The notes under the pieces are model-generated. The model saw nothing but the letters and a program-made list of their open reading frames with translations. It was not told where the DNA came from and did not search any database. A stretch of DNA of 64,000 bases from Camellia lanceoleosa (taxonomy: Eukaryota; Streptophyta; Magnoliopsida; Ericales; Theaceae), in NCBI GenBank assembly GCA_025200525.1, contig CM045770.1:84592084-84656083 (forward strand), given 5' to 3'. Position 1 is the first letter of the stretch, and every line of letters starts with the position of its first letter. Made by a program: the position numbers and the translations under genes. Positions 47,969-58,809 of the stretch are shown piece after piece.

Positions 47969-48049
47969 TACATTTTGAGTCATTGGATCACCCCACTTCA
48001 GGGATCACTTCAGGGGGGAAACTTCAGAGGATCCTGATATAGTATGAGA

Positions 48050-48831
48050 AGGGGATTTGAGGTCACCGATGTACTTGATGCATAGAGGTCACTGTCCTGC
48101 CGTCCGTGAGATTCGTTTTGAATTTTATTTTTATAATTTAAATTGTTTAAATTTTAGAAAATATTAATAAAAAATTTAATTAATTAGATATTAATAATTC
48201 CTTCATCAAATCACATTTTTATTCAGTTTGATACATACTTATTCATTTTTTATATATAGATGTGCTTTGATAGAGTTATCGATATTTGATTAATTTGATT
48301 TTTTATAGATATATTCTTCTCTATATTTCCTAAAATTAAAAATGTTCAAATAATCAAAATAAGGGATGATTTGAGATGTTTTAAATAAGTGTACTTTTTG
48401 ACTTTTTATAAAAAAAAATGTATAAAAAAATAGAGAGGAGATGTTGATTGATGTGACTTAAAAAAGATAAATTAAAATAAGATATCCCAAATAAGACCTA
48501 AAATCTGAAACGAGTCATAAACCGAATGACAATCACCGCTATGCATAAAGTATAGCAGTGACACCATCTCCATGTGGAGGCCCAACTCAACAAGCAATTT
48601 ATTAAATAAAAATTTAGCTTAAACACTATTATTTTGTGTTATTCTTAAGAAAGAAATAATAATTTATGAGCAGCTATACTATAAATATAAAAAATTTGTA
48701 CAAAATAAAATAAATAACGAGTATTATATTATACGTGAAACTTATCTCATATAAATATTCAAACCTACTGTTGATCATCCAAATCAAAGAATGGATATCC
48801 ACAAACTATGCTCATAAAGGGCAAAAACAAA
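48050..48831. other. AT-rich intergenic DNA
   Basis: No gene or bounded repeat recognised. Confidence 0.4.
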
Positions 48832-49036
48832 GGCAAATTACATATACCTCCTTCAAGATTTAGTTAAATTATAGATATTCTCTTGAGGTTTCGGAAATTA
48901 CTGTAGTTTATATTTCATAACAAATTACCCCCTAATTTGTTATGCAAATATAGCATTTAAGGAAGAATTTGTAATTTTTCAAACTTCAAGAGGTATTTGT
49001 AATTTAGTCAAATCTTAGGGGTATATGTAATTTGCC
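48832..49036. mobile_element. Fold-back MITE, 205 bp
   Basis: GGCAAATTACATATACC occurs at the left end and, inverted, at the right end; the arms match for about 70 bp (AAGATTT..TAAATTA, CTCTTGA.GTTT). Target duplication not clear. Its ends resemble those of the unit at 2523. Confidence 0.75.
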
Positions 49037-49102
49037 CAAAAAGGAAGAAAAATGGCGGCTGCCAAAACATAATGTGCCTAAAATGGTGACATACTCATTG
49101 AT

Positions 49103-49266
49103 GAAAAATGCCTCAGACCCCCAGTGGGGGTCATCGGGGGTCATGGATGTAGGGCTGGGATTGGCCAAAAAAAAAAAAGCTATTTTATTTATTTATTTTT
49201 TTTAACGAATGAGATGGTGCCACCTCACTGGGGGTCGACCTCCAGTGGGGGTCTGAAGCACGGTTG
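49103..49266. mobile_element. Small Mutator-like MITE, 164 bp, 9-bp TSD
   Basis: Ends GAAAAATGCCTCAGACCCCCA and, from the other strand, CAACCGTGCTTCAGACCCCC. Perfect 9-bp duplication CTCATTGAT at 49094-49102 and 49267-49275. Repeated CAGTGGGGGTC words lie inside each end. Confidence 0.8.
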
Positions 49267-49275
49267 CTCATTGAT

Positions 49276-50447
49276 TGTCCAGTTTCAAACTCTTGTCACT
49301 TGCTTAAAAACATACTTTGTCATCATGGCTCCAATAAATCCAAAACTTCACAAACCCCCCGTCTCCTGACAAACCCTAGTAGATGAAATTGAGGAATGTG
49401 TTGAGAGTATTGAATAATTTCTCCTGTTTTGATTAACGGTAGTTGGAATGCATTGTTATTGTAACTTGTACATTGAGCAAGTGTCTCAATTATATATCTT
49501 ACAAGAAAATTGTTTAAGATCACTAAAATAATAAGCTCTAATAGCTCTAAAAACACTGTAGTTCCAATTGATTTGATGTCTTACTTTTTATTTTTTTTTA
49601 ATTTTTATTTTCTACACTGCCAGCTCATTAGAGCTGGCTTAGTGCTCCCTTTTTAGTGATATGTATCACCACTAATCTTACAATAGGGTTTGTACACTTA
49701 AATCGACAATTTGGGACAATTTGGAAAGATTAATTTTTTAACTTTTTTTTTGTTTTTTGACTTTTTTGGGTTGTTTGGTTTCATTTTTCCAAAGACACTT
49801 TTCAGAAAATTTTACTTTCTTATTTTTCGTATTTTTTGTTTTTACTGAATTTTTTTAATATTTTAAGCAATTTTTTTACTTTTTAGACACAGCTAACATA
49901 AATATACCTAAAAAGTAAAAAAAATGTTAAAAAAATCTTTTAAAAATTCACTAAATACCCAAAATATAAAAAAAAATACAAGAATTCAGTACATTTTTAT
50001 ATTTTTATGTATTTATTAATTTTTTAAAATATTTTTTCACAAATTTTTTACTTTTTAGATACATCTAAGTAAGGTGCATTTAAAAAAGTAAAACAAATGT
50101 TTAAAATTTTAAAAATATTCACTAAAAATAAAAATAAAAATACAAAAACCAAAAAATTCAATTTTCAAAAAAATTTAATTTAAAAAACTCAAACCAAACA
50201 CACTTATTTCTTTATTCTTTTACATAAAATTTTTTTAAAAAAATTAAAAAAAATTATTTTTTTAGTAATTTCTTAAAACACCAATTAATCAGTCGAATAT
50301 AAATACTGTAGATGGATTTTTGCCTATTGACAAAAGTAGATGGATGAAAAAGAAAACTGGAAAAGTTAACAAAAACTTTTATTTTCAAGTCAAAGTTTGA
50401 AATAGATGCACAAGAGATAAGGCCAGAAAAAATTCCCACCACGCTTG
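49276..50447. other. Intergenic AT-rich DNA
   Basis: Contains a 500-bp tract (about 49730-50220) of A- and T-runs with TTTAGATACATCTAA-type words. No gene supported. Confidence 0.4.
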
Positions 50448-51476
50448 GGCCCAGTTTGTTTGTTAGAGATGGAGGGTGGGATAGTATATAATATATTGTG
50501 GGCCCAATATATTTATTGTTTGGAAATTCTTTTGGAGTAGGAGATAATATACCTCTTCATTGTATATCTCCTATTTTGACTGGATACACAATAACACTAT
50601 CCCCCCGTTATTGTATATCAGGGGGGAGGGGATAAGGAAATATTTACTCTTTTACCCCTTGCTATATATAATAACCCACACAGGAAACCCTACATCATTC
50701 TCACCATCTGCTGTTACAAGAAGAAGCGATGGAGAAACGGTGCTGACCAGTTGCCGATCTACCCCCGATTGCCGATTTTTGTCGCCGGCATCAAACATAA
50801 GGTTCTCCTCTGTCATTTACTTTACCTAAACACACAGATTTTCTATTTTCTTTATTCCTCGAAAATCACCGACATCAATCTTTATTCCCCATTGTTGATT
50901 TGTGTATATATGCAAAATCTGTGTCTTCTCTCTTGTATGTGTGATGGGTTTCCATAGCTTTGAGCCAATGGGGCTCAGCCTTGGCCAAACCTTCATTATA
51001 CATACACATATATATACATATATATATACACACGTATATACATATGTATAGCCCTCCTGTATCCATTGAGCAGTGCACTATACCAGTATCTAATAAACAT
51101 TAGGATTCAAAATTTGACAAGTTTAGAGATATAATAACGAAGTTGTAATGCCAAATCTCTCACATGTAAGTTTTTTATTTAATTATTATTAAACCCAAAT
51201 TTTGTTCCTATCTTTATAATTAGTTTTTATCTGGGTGGGTAATTTTTTTCTTTTTTTTTAATGTTATTTTTATTTTTGGGTCAACAAATAGTTCTTTTAT
51301 TTATTGACATTCCCAGTATTATTTATCAAATTCTCTGTAATTAATTGTAATTTTTGCTGTTACTTTGCATTTCTCATAGTTTGACAATAATCATTATGGT
51401 TAATTTCTATGTTCTGGAGTTGTTCATGTGATTCACTTGTACTGACCCACATATGGAAATTGTAAATTTAATTCTG

Positions 51477-51477
<1 letters not shown>

Positions 51478-51514
<37 letters not shown>
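51478..51514. repeat. (AAT)n microsatellite
   Basis: About twelve TAA units in the leader intron of the Harbinger transposase. Confidence 0.9.
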
Positions 51515-51515
<1 letters not shown>

Positions 51516-51792
51516 TATGAGAAAGAGCAATACATTTTAGGTCTCTATTAAATGGTATTCATGTGTGATTTGTTGTTGCAAGCTCATGGAAATGAAGATT
51601 TTAATTAATTAATTTATTTTTGATAATAAAAGTAACTCTGTTCTTGCAATATAATTTCATTGAAACACAATGCCATCTATTAATGATTAACATTTTATTT
51701 AGTTGGTTCTGTTTGCACTATGACTTTGCTAATGTGATTGGGATTTTCTTGTAGCTTCATTGGTTCTGTTTGCACTATCTATTTTTTCATAG

Positions 51793-53192
51793 ATGGCAAG
51801 TAACAAGGGATTTGATACTAGAAGGGACCTCATTGAGGCATATGTTGCCCTGCAACATATTGTATCATCCATGAACTACACTTGTGGAGTCTATCTTGTG
51901 ATTTTGCATGCTGCACTGGAAAGGTTTGATCAGGGTAGGAGAGAAATAAGTAGAAATCCTAACCCTTTCAAACAACAAATTGACTACCTCAATAGGTTGG
52001 TAAGAAATAATGACAAAGATTGCCATGAACAATTATGAATGAATAGACATACCTTTATGCGCTTGTGTGTGCTTATCAGAACAAAGGGCGTGTCAGATTC
52101 AAAACATGCTGTGTTAGAGGAGAAAGTTGCCATGTTCTTTTTTGTGCTTGGGCACCACCATAAGAATCGAACTGTCAAATTTAATTTCATGAGGTCTGGT
52201 GAAACAGTTAGTAAATATTTCAACGAAGTCCTTAAGGCTGTGCTTCAACTGCAAGGTGTCCTACTAAAGACACTTGAACCAATAATTGCTGGGTATACAG
52301 ATGATAGGTGGCGGTGATTTCAGGTAAATACTAGTTTTAGTGTCATTTCATGTTTGATTAAATTCTAACGTTCGTAATTACTATTGGTTGAGTAACAATT
52401 TATTGTTTGTGGTCTTTGGTAGAATTGTCTTGGTGCGCTAGATGGCACCTATGTTAGGGTGCTACCTCTTGCAATAGATAAGCCAAGGTACAGATCAAGA
52501 AAGGGTGAAATTGCAACCAATGTGTTGGGTGTTTGCTCCCAAGACATGCAGTTCATTTATGTCTTGCCTGGGTGGGAAGGGTCTGCTCCAGATTCTAGGG
52601 TACTTAGAGATGCCATAAGTAGACCGAATGGGTTAAGAGTGCCAACGGGTATGAATGCATTTCACAATGTTAGTATGTAGATGTAAAACTTTGGCCTTGT
52701 AGTTAGCTTAATTATATAATCCTACATGATTACAGGTTGTTATTATCTAGTAGATGCAGGCTACACTAACGGAGAGGGCTTTTTAGCCCTTTACAGAGGA
52801 CAACGTTACCACTTGTCCACTTGGAGAGAAGGGGGTGCACCAAGTAATCCACAAGAGTTCTTCAATATGAAACACTCTACGGCTCGTAACATAATTGAGA
52901 GATGTTTTGGTATTCTGAAGCTTAGGTGGGCAATATTGAGGACATATTCCTACTTCCCAATCAAGACCCAATCTCGAATTATAACAGCTTGTTGTCTTCT
53001 ACACAATGTCATCAAACGTAAGATGCCTGTGGATCCATTGGAGGAAGATTTAGATGAAACATTCCCAAATCAAATTGAAATATGGAGGACTACATTGACA
53101 CAATTGAGGCATCTGACCAATGGACTGATTGGAGGGACACTCTAGCTAACCAAATGTATAATGAGTGGTTAGCTAATAGGATGCAAAATTAA
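51793..53192 (+). pseudogene. PIF/Harbinger transposase (DDE, HARBI1-like), degenerate
   Basis: Three exons: 51793-52323, 52423-52648, 52736-53192. The ATG lies directly after a CATAG acceptor. The N-terminal part has the helical domain of plant PIF transposases (NRHTFMRLC, FVLGHHHKNRTVKF, SGETVSKYFNEVL). The DDE residues are visible: Asp in GALDGTY (52441), Asp in [13 protein letters not shown] (52591) and Glu in NIIERCFGILK (52897). Two in-frame TGA codons break exon 1, at 52036-52038 (where Arg is usual) and 52315-52317 (where Trp is usual). A frameshift near 53070-53085 precedes the expected WTDWRDTLANQMYNEW end. Both stops fit single C-to-T or G-to-A changes, so the gene is recently to moderately decayed. 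Confidence 0.9.
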
Positions 53193-54321
53193 TTAATATT
53201 TGCATTGGCAAGTAACTTTTTATTTGTGTGTTTGTGGAAATGTAATGTTTTTTAATATTTATGTTATGTTGTGAGTTGGTGATTTGTAACTTAAATAGGA
53301 TGATGTGGACAAGTAACTTATCTTAGGTTTTAATTGTTTTTTTAGTACATAAACTTGTGAGCGTGATTGGTTGGTTGTCTTATTATTATTGGTGTTATAA
53401 ATTGTTGCATATTAGGTATGGATGACAGCACTGCTACTAGTTCATGTGGAAGGAAAGGTAAGGGTAAAACAACTAGTTCCTTATCAAGGGGTCGTAGGGT
53501 ATGGACCTCAAAAGAGTGTGATGTCTTGATCCGAGCCATAAGGGATTTGTTCAGTGAGAAATGGAAGGCTGACAATGGTCAGTTTAGAGCAGGATTTTAC
53601 TCTGAGTTGGAGAAACTTATCATATTAGCTTTTCCTGGAACTGATCTCTGTGCATCTCCTCACATTGAGTCGAAGATAAAATTTTGGAGAAGACAATACA
53701 ACTTGATAATTGACATGCTTCGATTGAGTGGCTTTGGGTGGGATGACACTGATAAGATGATTTTAGTTGATAGTAAGCAAGTTTGGCAAAACTATGTCAA
53801 GGTAAGAAAACTTACCTTATTTATTTTGGATTATTTATTACTTACAAACATACAATCTGAAATAATTTTGTTTTTTTGTAGAAAGAGTCAGATGCTAAAG
53901 GCATGCGCAATTTACCTTTTCCTTACTACGAGGATTGGCTAATTCTATTTGGTAAGAATAGAGCTACTGGTGCATTAGTCGAGAGTCCTGCTGACATGGT
54001 TGCTACCTTAGAAAAAGAGGACCAAACTACTGATGAGTGTTACACTCCAATGATGGATCTGCCTGGTGTTAATAACATGGATTGTTCCTTATCAGCAAAT
54101 GGGACTCCAACCAACCAATCTACCTCAGTCACAACTTCCAAAAAAAAAACTAGGGAATCTGAAGGTATTGCAAAGGGGCTTGCTGAAATGGCTACTCAAT
54201 TTGGCTCGTTCTTTGAGAAAACAAACACTACAATGGCTAAAATAGCTCATAGGATTGGTTATGCACATGACATATTTGAAGCTAGGAAGCTTGTTAATGG
54301 TGAACTAAGTAAGTTGCCACT

Positions 54322-56762
54322 TGTAATAACCCTCACCACTGGTTACTGATAACCCAACTAATTACTGCTAAACTGAGACTATACATGATTAGTAACCGAA
54401 TCGATTGAAATACTGAACTGACTGACTGAAATCTGAAACTGATTGATTGAGTATATAGTTTAAATGCATATCTATCTATTGACTGTTAAACTTATCTGTC
54501 CATGTTTTATGTTTTAAATTGCGAATTGAAGGCCTTATCGACGGCCGAATCTGAAATCGATTAATGTTTTATGATCATTAGAATTTATGTGATTTAATGT
54601 TGTATTTATCTGAAATGTGATTTAGTATGATTAAATTAGGTTAAAATGAGCTAAATTACATAAGTTAGGTTTATTTACTATCTTGCCATCACTAGTGGGC
54701 CACTAGCTTAGCACTTTTGGGACTCATTCATATGCCTTACAATACATTTGCTCAGCCATTTTCCTCAGCCATTTGAGAGTTATAACCGACCAAGAGAGAG
54801 TGAGAGAGAGAGAATTGAATTCAAATTGGTGGCTTGCTTGAAATTGAAAGAATTGAAGAGAGGATTGCAAACTTGAGCTTCTAGTCTTATAGTTGGGGAC
54901 TTAAGGTAGGAAATTCAATCTTTTATTGATGTATTGAAGATTGTTCTTGCATGGTTCGTGGTCCATTTGAGGGTGGAGCCTAGAATTGGTGCTAATTGTT
55001 GAATGGAAGCTTAATCTTTGCATGCATATTTACATCATTGCATTTGGATATTGATTTCATGGCAATTGGTGCATGCATGTTCATATTAGTGTTATAGTCC
55101 ATGAATTCATCTTATTTCTGAAAAGATTGGCTCCTTGGAGCAAGTATTGAAGCCTTGGAGTTGTTTAAATCCATGCGTATACATGTTTACCATGTTCTTG
55201 AAGGTTTGGTTTGAAATTGGATTTAATTGAACTACCTTTGGGCTTTGATTTCTCAAATTGATCTGTGAAACATGTCATATTACGAGTTTTGAAGTGTTTT
55301 CTAGAAAATTAGCCCAAGAGGATCAAAATTTATGCATTAAAACTTGGTTTTGAACTTGGAGTTCAAATATGGAAATTCCAGATTTTTGACTCCCGCTCGA
55401 GCGGGGGAAGTTGTGCTCAAGCGGGGAATTCGAGCTCCCAGTATCTTGCACTGTTTTGTAGTCCGCTCGAGCGGGGTATTGGACGCTCGAGCAGGACCTT
55501 GTGTCTAACGCTCGAGCGGCTATCGAGCGCCCATCGAGCGTGATTTTCACATATCCAGTACTTTTGCCATGTTTTGCATTCCGTTCGAGCGTGGAAAGTA
55601 ACGCTCGAGCGGGGAACCTTTGTCTGCATTTTTCCTCGAGCGGGGAAACCCACGCTTGAGCAGGACCTCTGATTTTTTGAAATTTTGAAAATGTTTTCTA
55701 AATGCATCTTTGCATCCTCATCCCAACCTAGGCATTCTTAGGCCTAGTTTAAAGCATCTTAAGGAGGATATAGATGTAGAACCGCACCGAGGCAAATTAG
55801 GGATTAAGTTATTATTTTCCCAACTGTGTAGCTTAGTGTGTGTTCAATCTGTAACTGTGTAGGGTTGGCATCTGGAGATGCGCTCTAGCCTAATTGTAGC
55901 CCAGAACTCTGTGAGTAACAATTGTGTAAAGATATGTTCAAATGTGACTGTTTAAACTGTACTGTTTCTGAACTGATACTGTTTACTAATTGAATGTTTG
56001 TCCTCTATTCTGAACTGTATTGTGGCATCCATAGCAACTACTGTTTACTGTTACTGCTACTATTACAGAGATCTCTGTCAGTTCCTATCTTGGAACTTCT
56101 GTTTACTGTTATGATGGCCATCATTGACTGTTCGGTCTTTTAAGACCTCACATTCCTTTATCTTCGCTATGCTAATGGATGTACCACATATGACTATTAT
56201 GACTGAATGACTGATATGCTGAATCAATGAACTGTTTTCATTACTGTAAGGACATTCATTCTTAACCTCTTTACACATTATGTTATTCACTGGGCTTTAG
56301 CTCACTGTTTATATATATATGTAGGTGTTCAGGCACCAGACCGGAGCTAGGAGCGTGGGTTAGATTCCTTTTTTAGTCAAGCCAACCACTGTGTCTCACT
56401 GCGAGGTTCCGAGCCTGCCAAGCTATGGCTTTGGGGTGTTTTATTTCCCCCGTCTGTCTCTGCATCTGTTTTGTAATAACTGTTTAGACTGTTACTGTAC
56501 TGCTTAATAGGGATTAGGTCCCTGTTCTGAATAATTGTAAATGTTGTACATGCTGTTTTGTACTGTTTGTGTATACATATATGAAAAGTCTTTTTGCATT
56601 CAGACTGTCACAGCTCATTGGACATTGCTTATTTACTATTTTGGCTTCCGTCATGCCCCTGTACTCTGTATTACTATATTACTGTTAAGCAGGCCTTCGG
56701 TAATCTCGGATTACTGGCCGGTTACGGTGCTAAACCCATAGGGGCGGGTTTGGGTTGTGATA
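54322..56762 (+). mobile_element. Solo LTR, 2441 bp, gypsy type, inside the Harbinger Myb gene
   Basis: TGTAATAACCC ... GGGTTGTGATA, flanked by a perfect CCACT duplication (54317-54321, 56763-56767). No internal region. Inverted relative of 10802-13181, with the same order of landmarks: leader-like GAGAGAG segment (about 54790), CTCGAG array, GGCATTCTTAGGC, ACAGAGATCTCTGT and GGTTCCGAGCCTG. The two copies differ at many sites, so they are old or belong to subfamilies. Confidence 0.92.
55388..55665. repeat. Array of CGCTCGAGCG palindromes (second copy)
   Basis: About ten units such as CCGCTCGAGCGGGG and ACGCTCGAGCGGC with irregular spacing. Flanking bases differ from the array at 11900 (GGGG here, AA/TT there) while the palindromic core is kept. 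Confidence 0.85.
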
Positions 56763-56897
56763 CCACTGAACTCCAATGACAAGTTGAGGGTGGCAACCCT
56801 TATTGTGAAGGATGCTGAAAGGGTTGATTTGTTCTTTAGCTTGCCTGAGGAAGAGAAGATGGAATGGGTGTGTTTGTTGTTGGGTGGGTATGTTTAG

Positions 56898-57295
56898 GAG
56901 CAAGATGCATGGTGAAATATTATATATATTATAACATTATGTTATGGTTTGGCTAGTGTTCAGGATGAATCCCTCTTTTTGGCATGTCTCATGTATACTT
57001 TTGGTTAGTAATGAGGGTTAAGTATGATATCTGACTAGTGTGATGTTGTAAGTATCATGGACATCCCCTACAAATGGCTTATGTGCCTAATTTTGTTGTA
57101 ATTGTTGGGGTTGTATAAGTATTCTATGTTATGGACATATGTATGGTATATGATGGATGATGACAATTAGCATTATGCTTAGCATATTGCCTTGTTTGTT
57201 GTAAGATATATTAGAATTTGATTACTGGATGAATTTGATTCTGCCCATGTTGTAAGATATGTTAGAATTTGATTCTGCCCAGGTTGTAGATTACC
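56898..57295. other. 3' flank of the Harbinger Myb gene
   Basis: Probable 3' untranslated region and downstream DNA. TTGTAAGATATRTTAGAATTTGATT occurs twice (57200 and 57250), a short tandem duplication. No terminal inverted repeat found. Confidence 0.5.
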
Positions 57296-58740
57296 TTGTG
57301 TACGGGGGCGAAATATCCACGTCTCTCCGTACGCCTTGAACGTCGAGCTTCTTCTAACGGCGTCTGTCTCTGCAAAACAAGGACGGTGAGCTGCCCGTGG
57401 TGGTGCGGAAAACCCTCCGACGCTCAAGTCAGTTCAGTGAGCAAGGAGATGATGATCAGAGAGAGAGAGCTTGTGAGAGAGAATTTTCATACCATAAACG
57501 TTCGCCCTCCCTTCTCTATATCTAGGCTGCCTGGCAACTCCGAGATTGTGCGCGCACTACCTCTGTCCTTCCACTGGACGGTGGCGGTCTTCGCTTCTCC
57601 ACCTGCGTGTAAAGGTTTTGTCCTCCTCGACACATGCGAAGCGCCTAGCGGTATTGAGGCGTTAAGTGGGCGACGTCCTCTCCTCCACACCATTGGCCCA
57701 GGTGGCACCCTTAACCGAGGTACCACGACCGGCCAAACACTTGTGGAAGCTCGCCATCACCTGGCCGTGCTACATTCCACGGCTTCTCACTTGGATCAGC
57801 GAGAACTCAGCTGCAAAAGCGAGCTATCCTAGACGGTTGATTGCGATTGACGGTTGCGAGCATGCGACCTCAACCGTTTCATCTCAATCTCGATCGAGGT
57901 GCAACCGCTTCGTCATGGTGGTCGATGGCATCTTGCCATACGCATCCTCGGGGTAGCGGTCGATCCTTCAGCTCGGTTGCATCTCATTGTGAACCGCCGA
58001 CCTAGCGGACCCGATTCGGCCCCAAGAGGTTCTTTGGTTGACTTGGTCACGGACAAGGTAGATTGCTTTCGGCGTCGCTTGCCCAATGCTTCGGCGTCGC
58101 GTAGTCTGTAACGCCGGCGTTGTCCTTCTTTCGGCCGTACTAACAGATGAAAATCTCCCACTCAATTGCCCTTAAACCCATCCGAGCCGTGATTGGGTTT
58201 ACCTTACCGAAACAAGGTTGGGTCGTGCACTGCTAGGCGAGCTATCGTATCGACCGCCGCGTCGTGCGATGATTGAACTAGGAACACCTTTGCCCGAGCA
58301 ATCGATTGATGGCGATGATTAAGCGATCCCATCGAAGTCGTATAACCGTCTTGACGACAATACCGCCGATGCCACGTGTCATCCTCTTATTGATTCGTGC
58401 GAGCGGTTATGCAACGCAGCGCAAAGTTCAAACGGCTGCGCCGTTTGGCGCTTCCCTCCTCATCATTAAACCTCATTCGAAGGGCCAAAACCCTTCACCT
58501 TTCCTCTTTCATTCGAGCCCAGAAAAAACCTACCTTTATGACTTTGCCACCTTCTCTGCTACCTCCTCCTCTCGTTGCAGCCACTGCAAACACGCTTCCG
58601 AGGTCCTCCTTCGTTTCCTGGTAAGTTTTCTTCATCCCCATTGCACTTTCAGTTTATTCTCTGAAGCTTTCCACCATGTTCTCCGTCTTCCTGCGCCATT
58701 ATTTTTGCACGTTGGTTTTTGTTGCTTTTTCCCCTAGTTA
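57296..58740 (-). repeat. 3' LTR of the Tat-like element (upper border uncertain)
   Basis: The lower border TGTACGGG is shared with related LTRs. Homology to the LTR at 247 runs through at least 57600 (GTGAGCTGCCCG, CCTCCGACGCTCAAGT, CTGTCCTTCCACTGGAC). The upper border was not found; 58740 marks where GC-rich, CpG-rich sequence gives way. A border near 58809 (GCCCCCA, then TTCTTCCTT as a reversed purine tract) is possible. The overlapping long frames here reflect composition. Confidence 0.55.
58490..58640 (+). promoter_or_regulatory. Possible leader of the antisense transcript with splice donor
   Basis: On the plus strand a C- and T-rich leader-like stretch ends in TTTCCTGGTAAGTTTTC at about 58617, a good splice donor. 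It lies 720 bases upstream of the antisense gene's ATG. It could be a non-coding first exon, which would place the promoter inside the LTR. Confidence 0.35.
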
Positions 58741-58809
58741 GGGACCATTAGGCCTTGGATACCCTAGGAAAACTGGAATGGGGAGAAAAGGGGGGCCCTC
58801 GTGCCCCCA

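Larger units (their letters stand above)
40803..48040. mobile_element. Mutator-like element of FAR1/Jittery type, 7238 bp, 9-bp TSD
   Basis: Ends GTATCAGGATCCTCTGAAG and, from the other strand, ATATCAGGATCCTCTGAAG. Inverted repeats extend about 100 bp, through CCCCACTTCAGG and the ACTAACCAAAACGAC palindrome. It is flanked by a perfect 9-bp duplication AGTATGAGA (40794-40802, 48041-48049). Inside are a minus-strand transposase pseudogene (44098-46889) and a plus-strand GRF zinc-finger gene (42637-42963) meeting tail to tail across a minisatellite. This is the full architecture of an autonomous two-gene element, now inactive because the transposase is broken. Confidence 0.95.
53418..56897 (+). 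pseudogene. Harbinger Myb/SANT-like gene interrupted by a solo LTR
   Basis: Exon 1 (53418-53801) and exon 2 (53882-54321, resuming at 56768) join in frame. The N-terminal half is a Myb/SANT-like DNA-binding domain: RRVWTSKECDVLIRAIRDL, HIESKIKFWRRQYN, SGFGWDDTDKMI and WQNYVK. The second half has PFPYYEDWLILFGK and a Ser/Thr-rich linker. A solo LTR with a 5-bp duplication CCACT sits after SKLP; beyond it the frame resumes and ends LFFSLPEEEKMEWVCLLLGG at the stop 56895-56897. Apart from the insertion no stop or frameshift was seen. In PIF/Harbinger elements this protein is thought to bind the ends and help the transposase reach the nucleus. With the LTR in place, translation would add a few foreign residues and stop at about 54349, giving a protein that lacks only the C-terminus. 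Confidence 0.85.
50448..57295 (+). mobile_element. PIF/Harbinger element with transposase and Myb genes, right end missing
   Basis: The left end is placed at GGGCCCAGTTTGTTTG, typical of PIF/Harbinger termini, though no TWA duplication is obvious. It carries a transposase (51793-53192) followed on the same strand by a Myb/SANT-like gene (53418-56897), the usual two-gene set. A solo LTR (54322-56762) lies in the second gene. The right inverted repeat was not found before 57295; the gypsy element at 57296 has probably inserted into the 3' part of this element. Confidence 0.75.

Noticed and set aside
57296..58737. Several frames of 75-178 codons on both strands
   Set aside because: They lie in the GC-rich LTR, overlap each other and show no domain.
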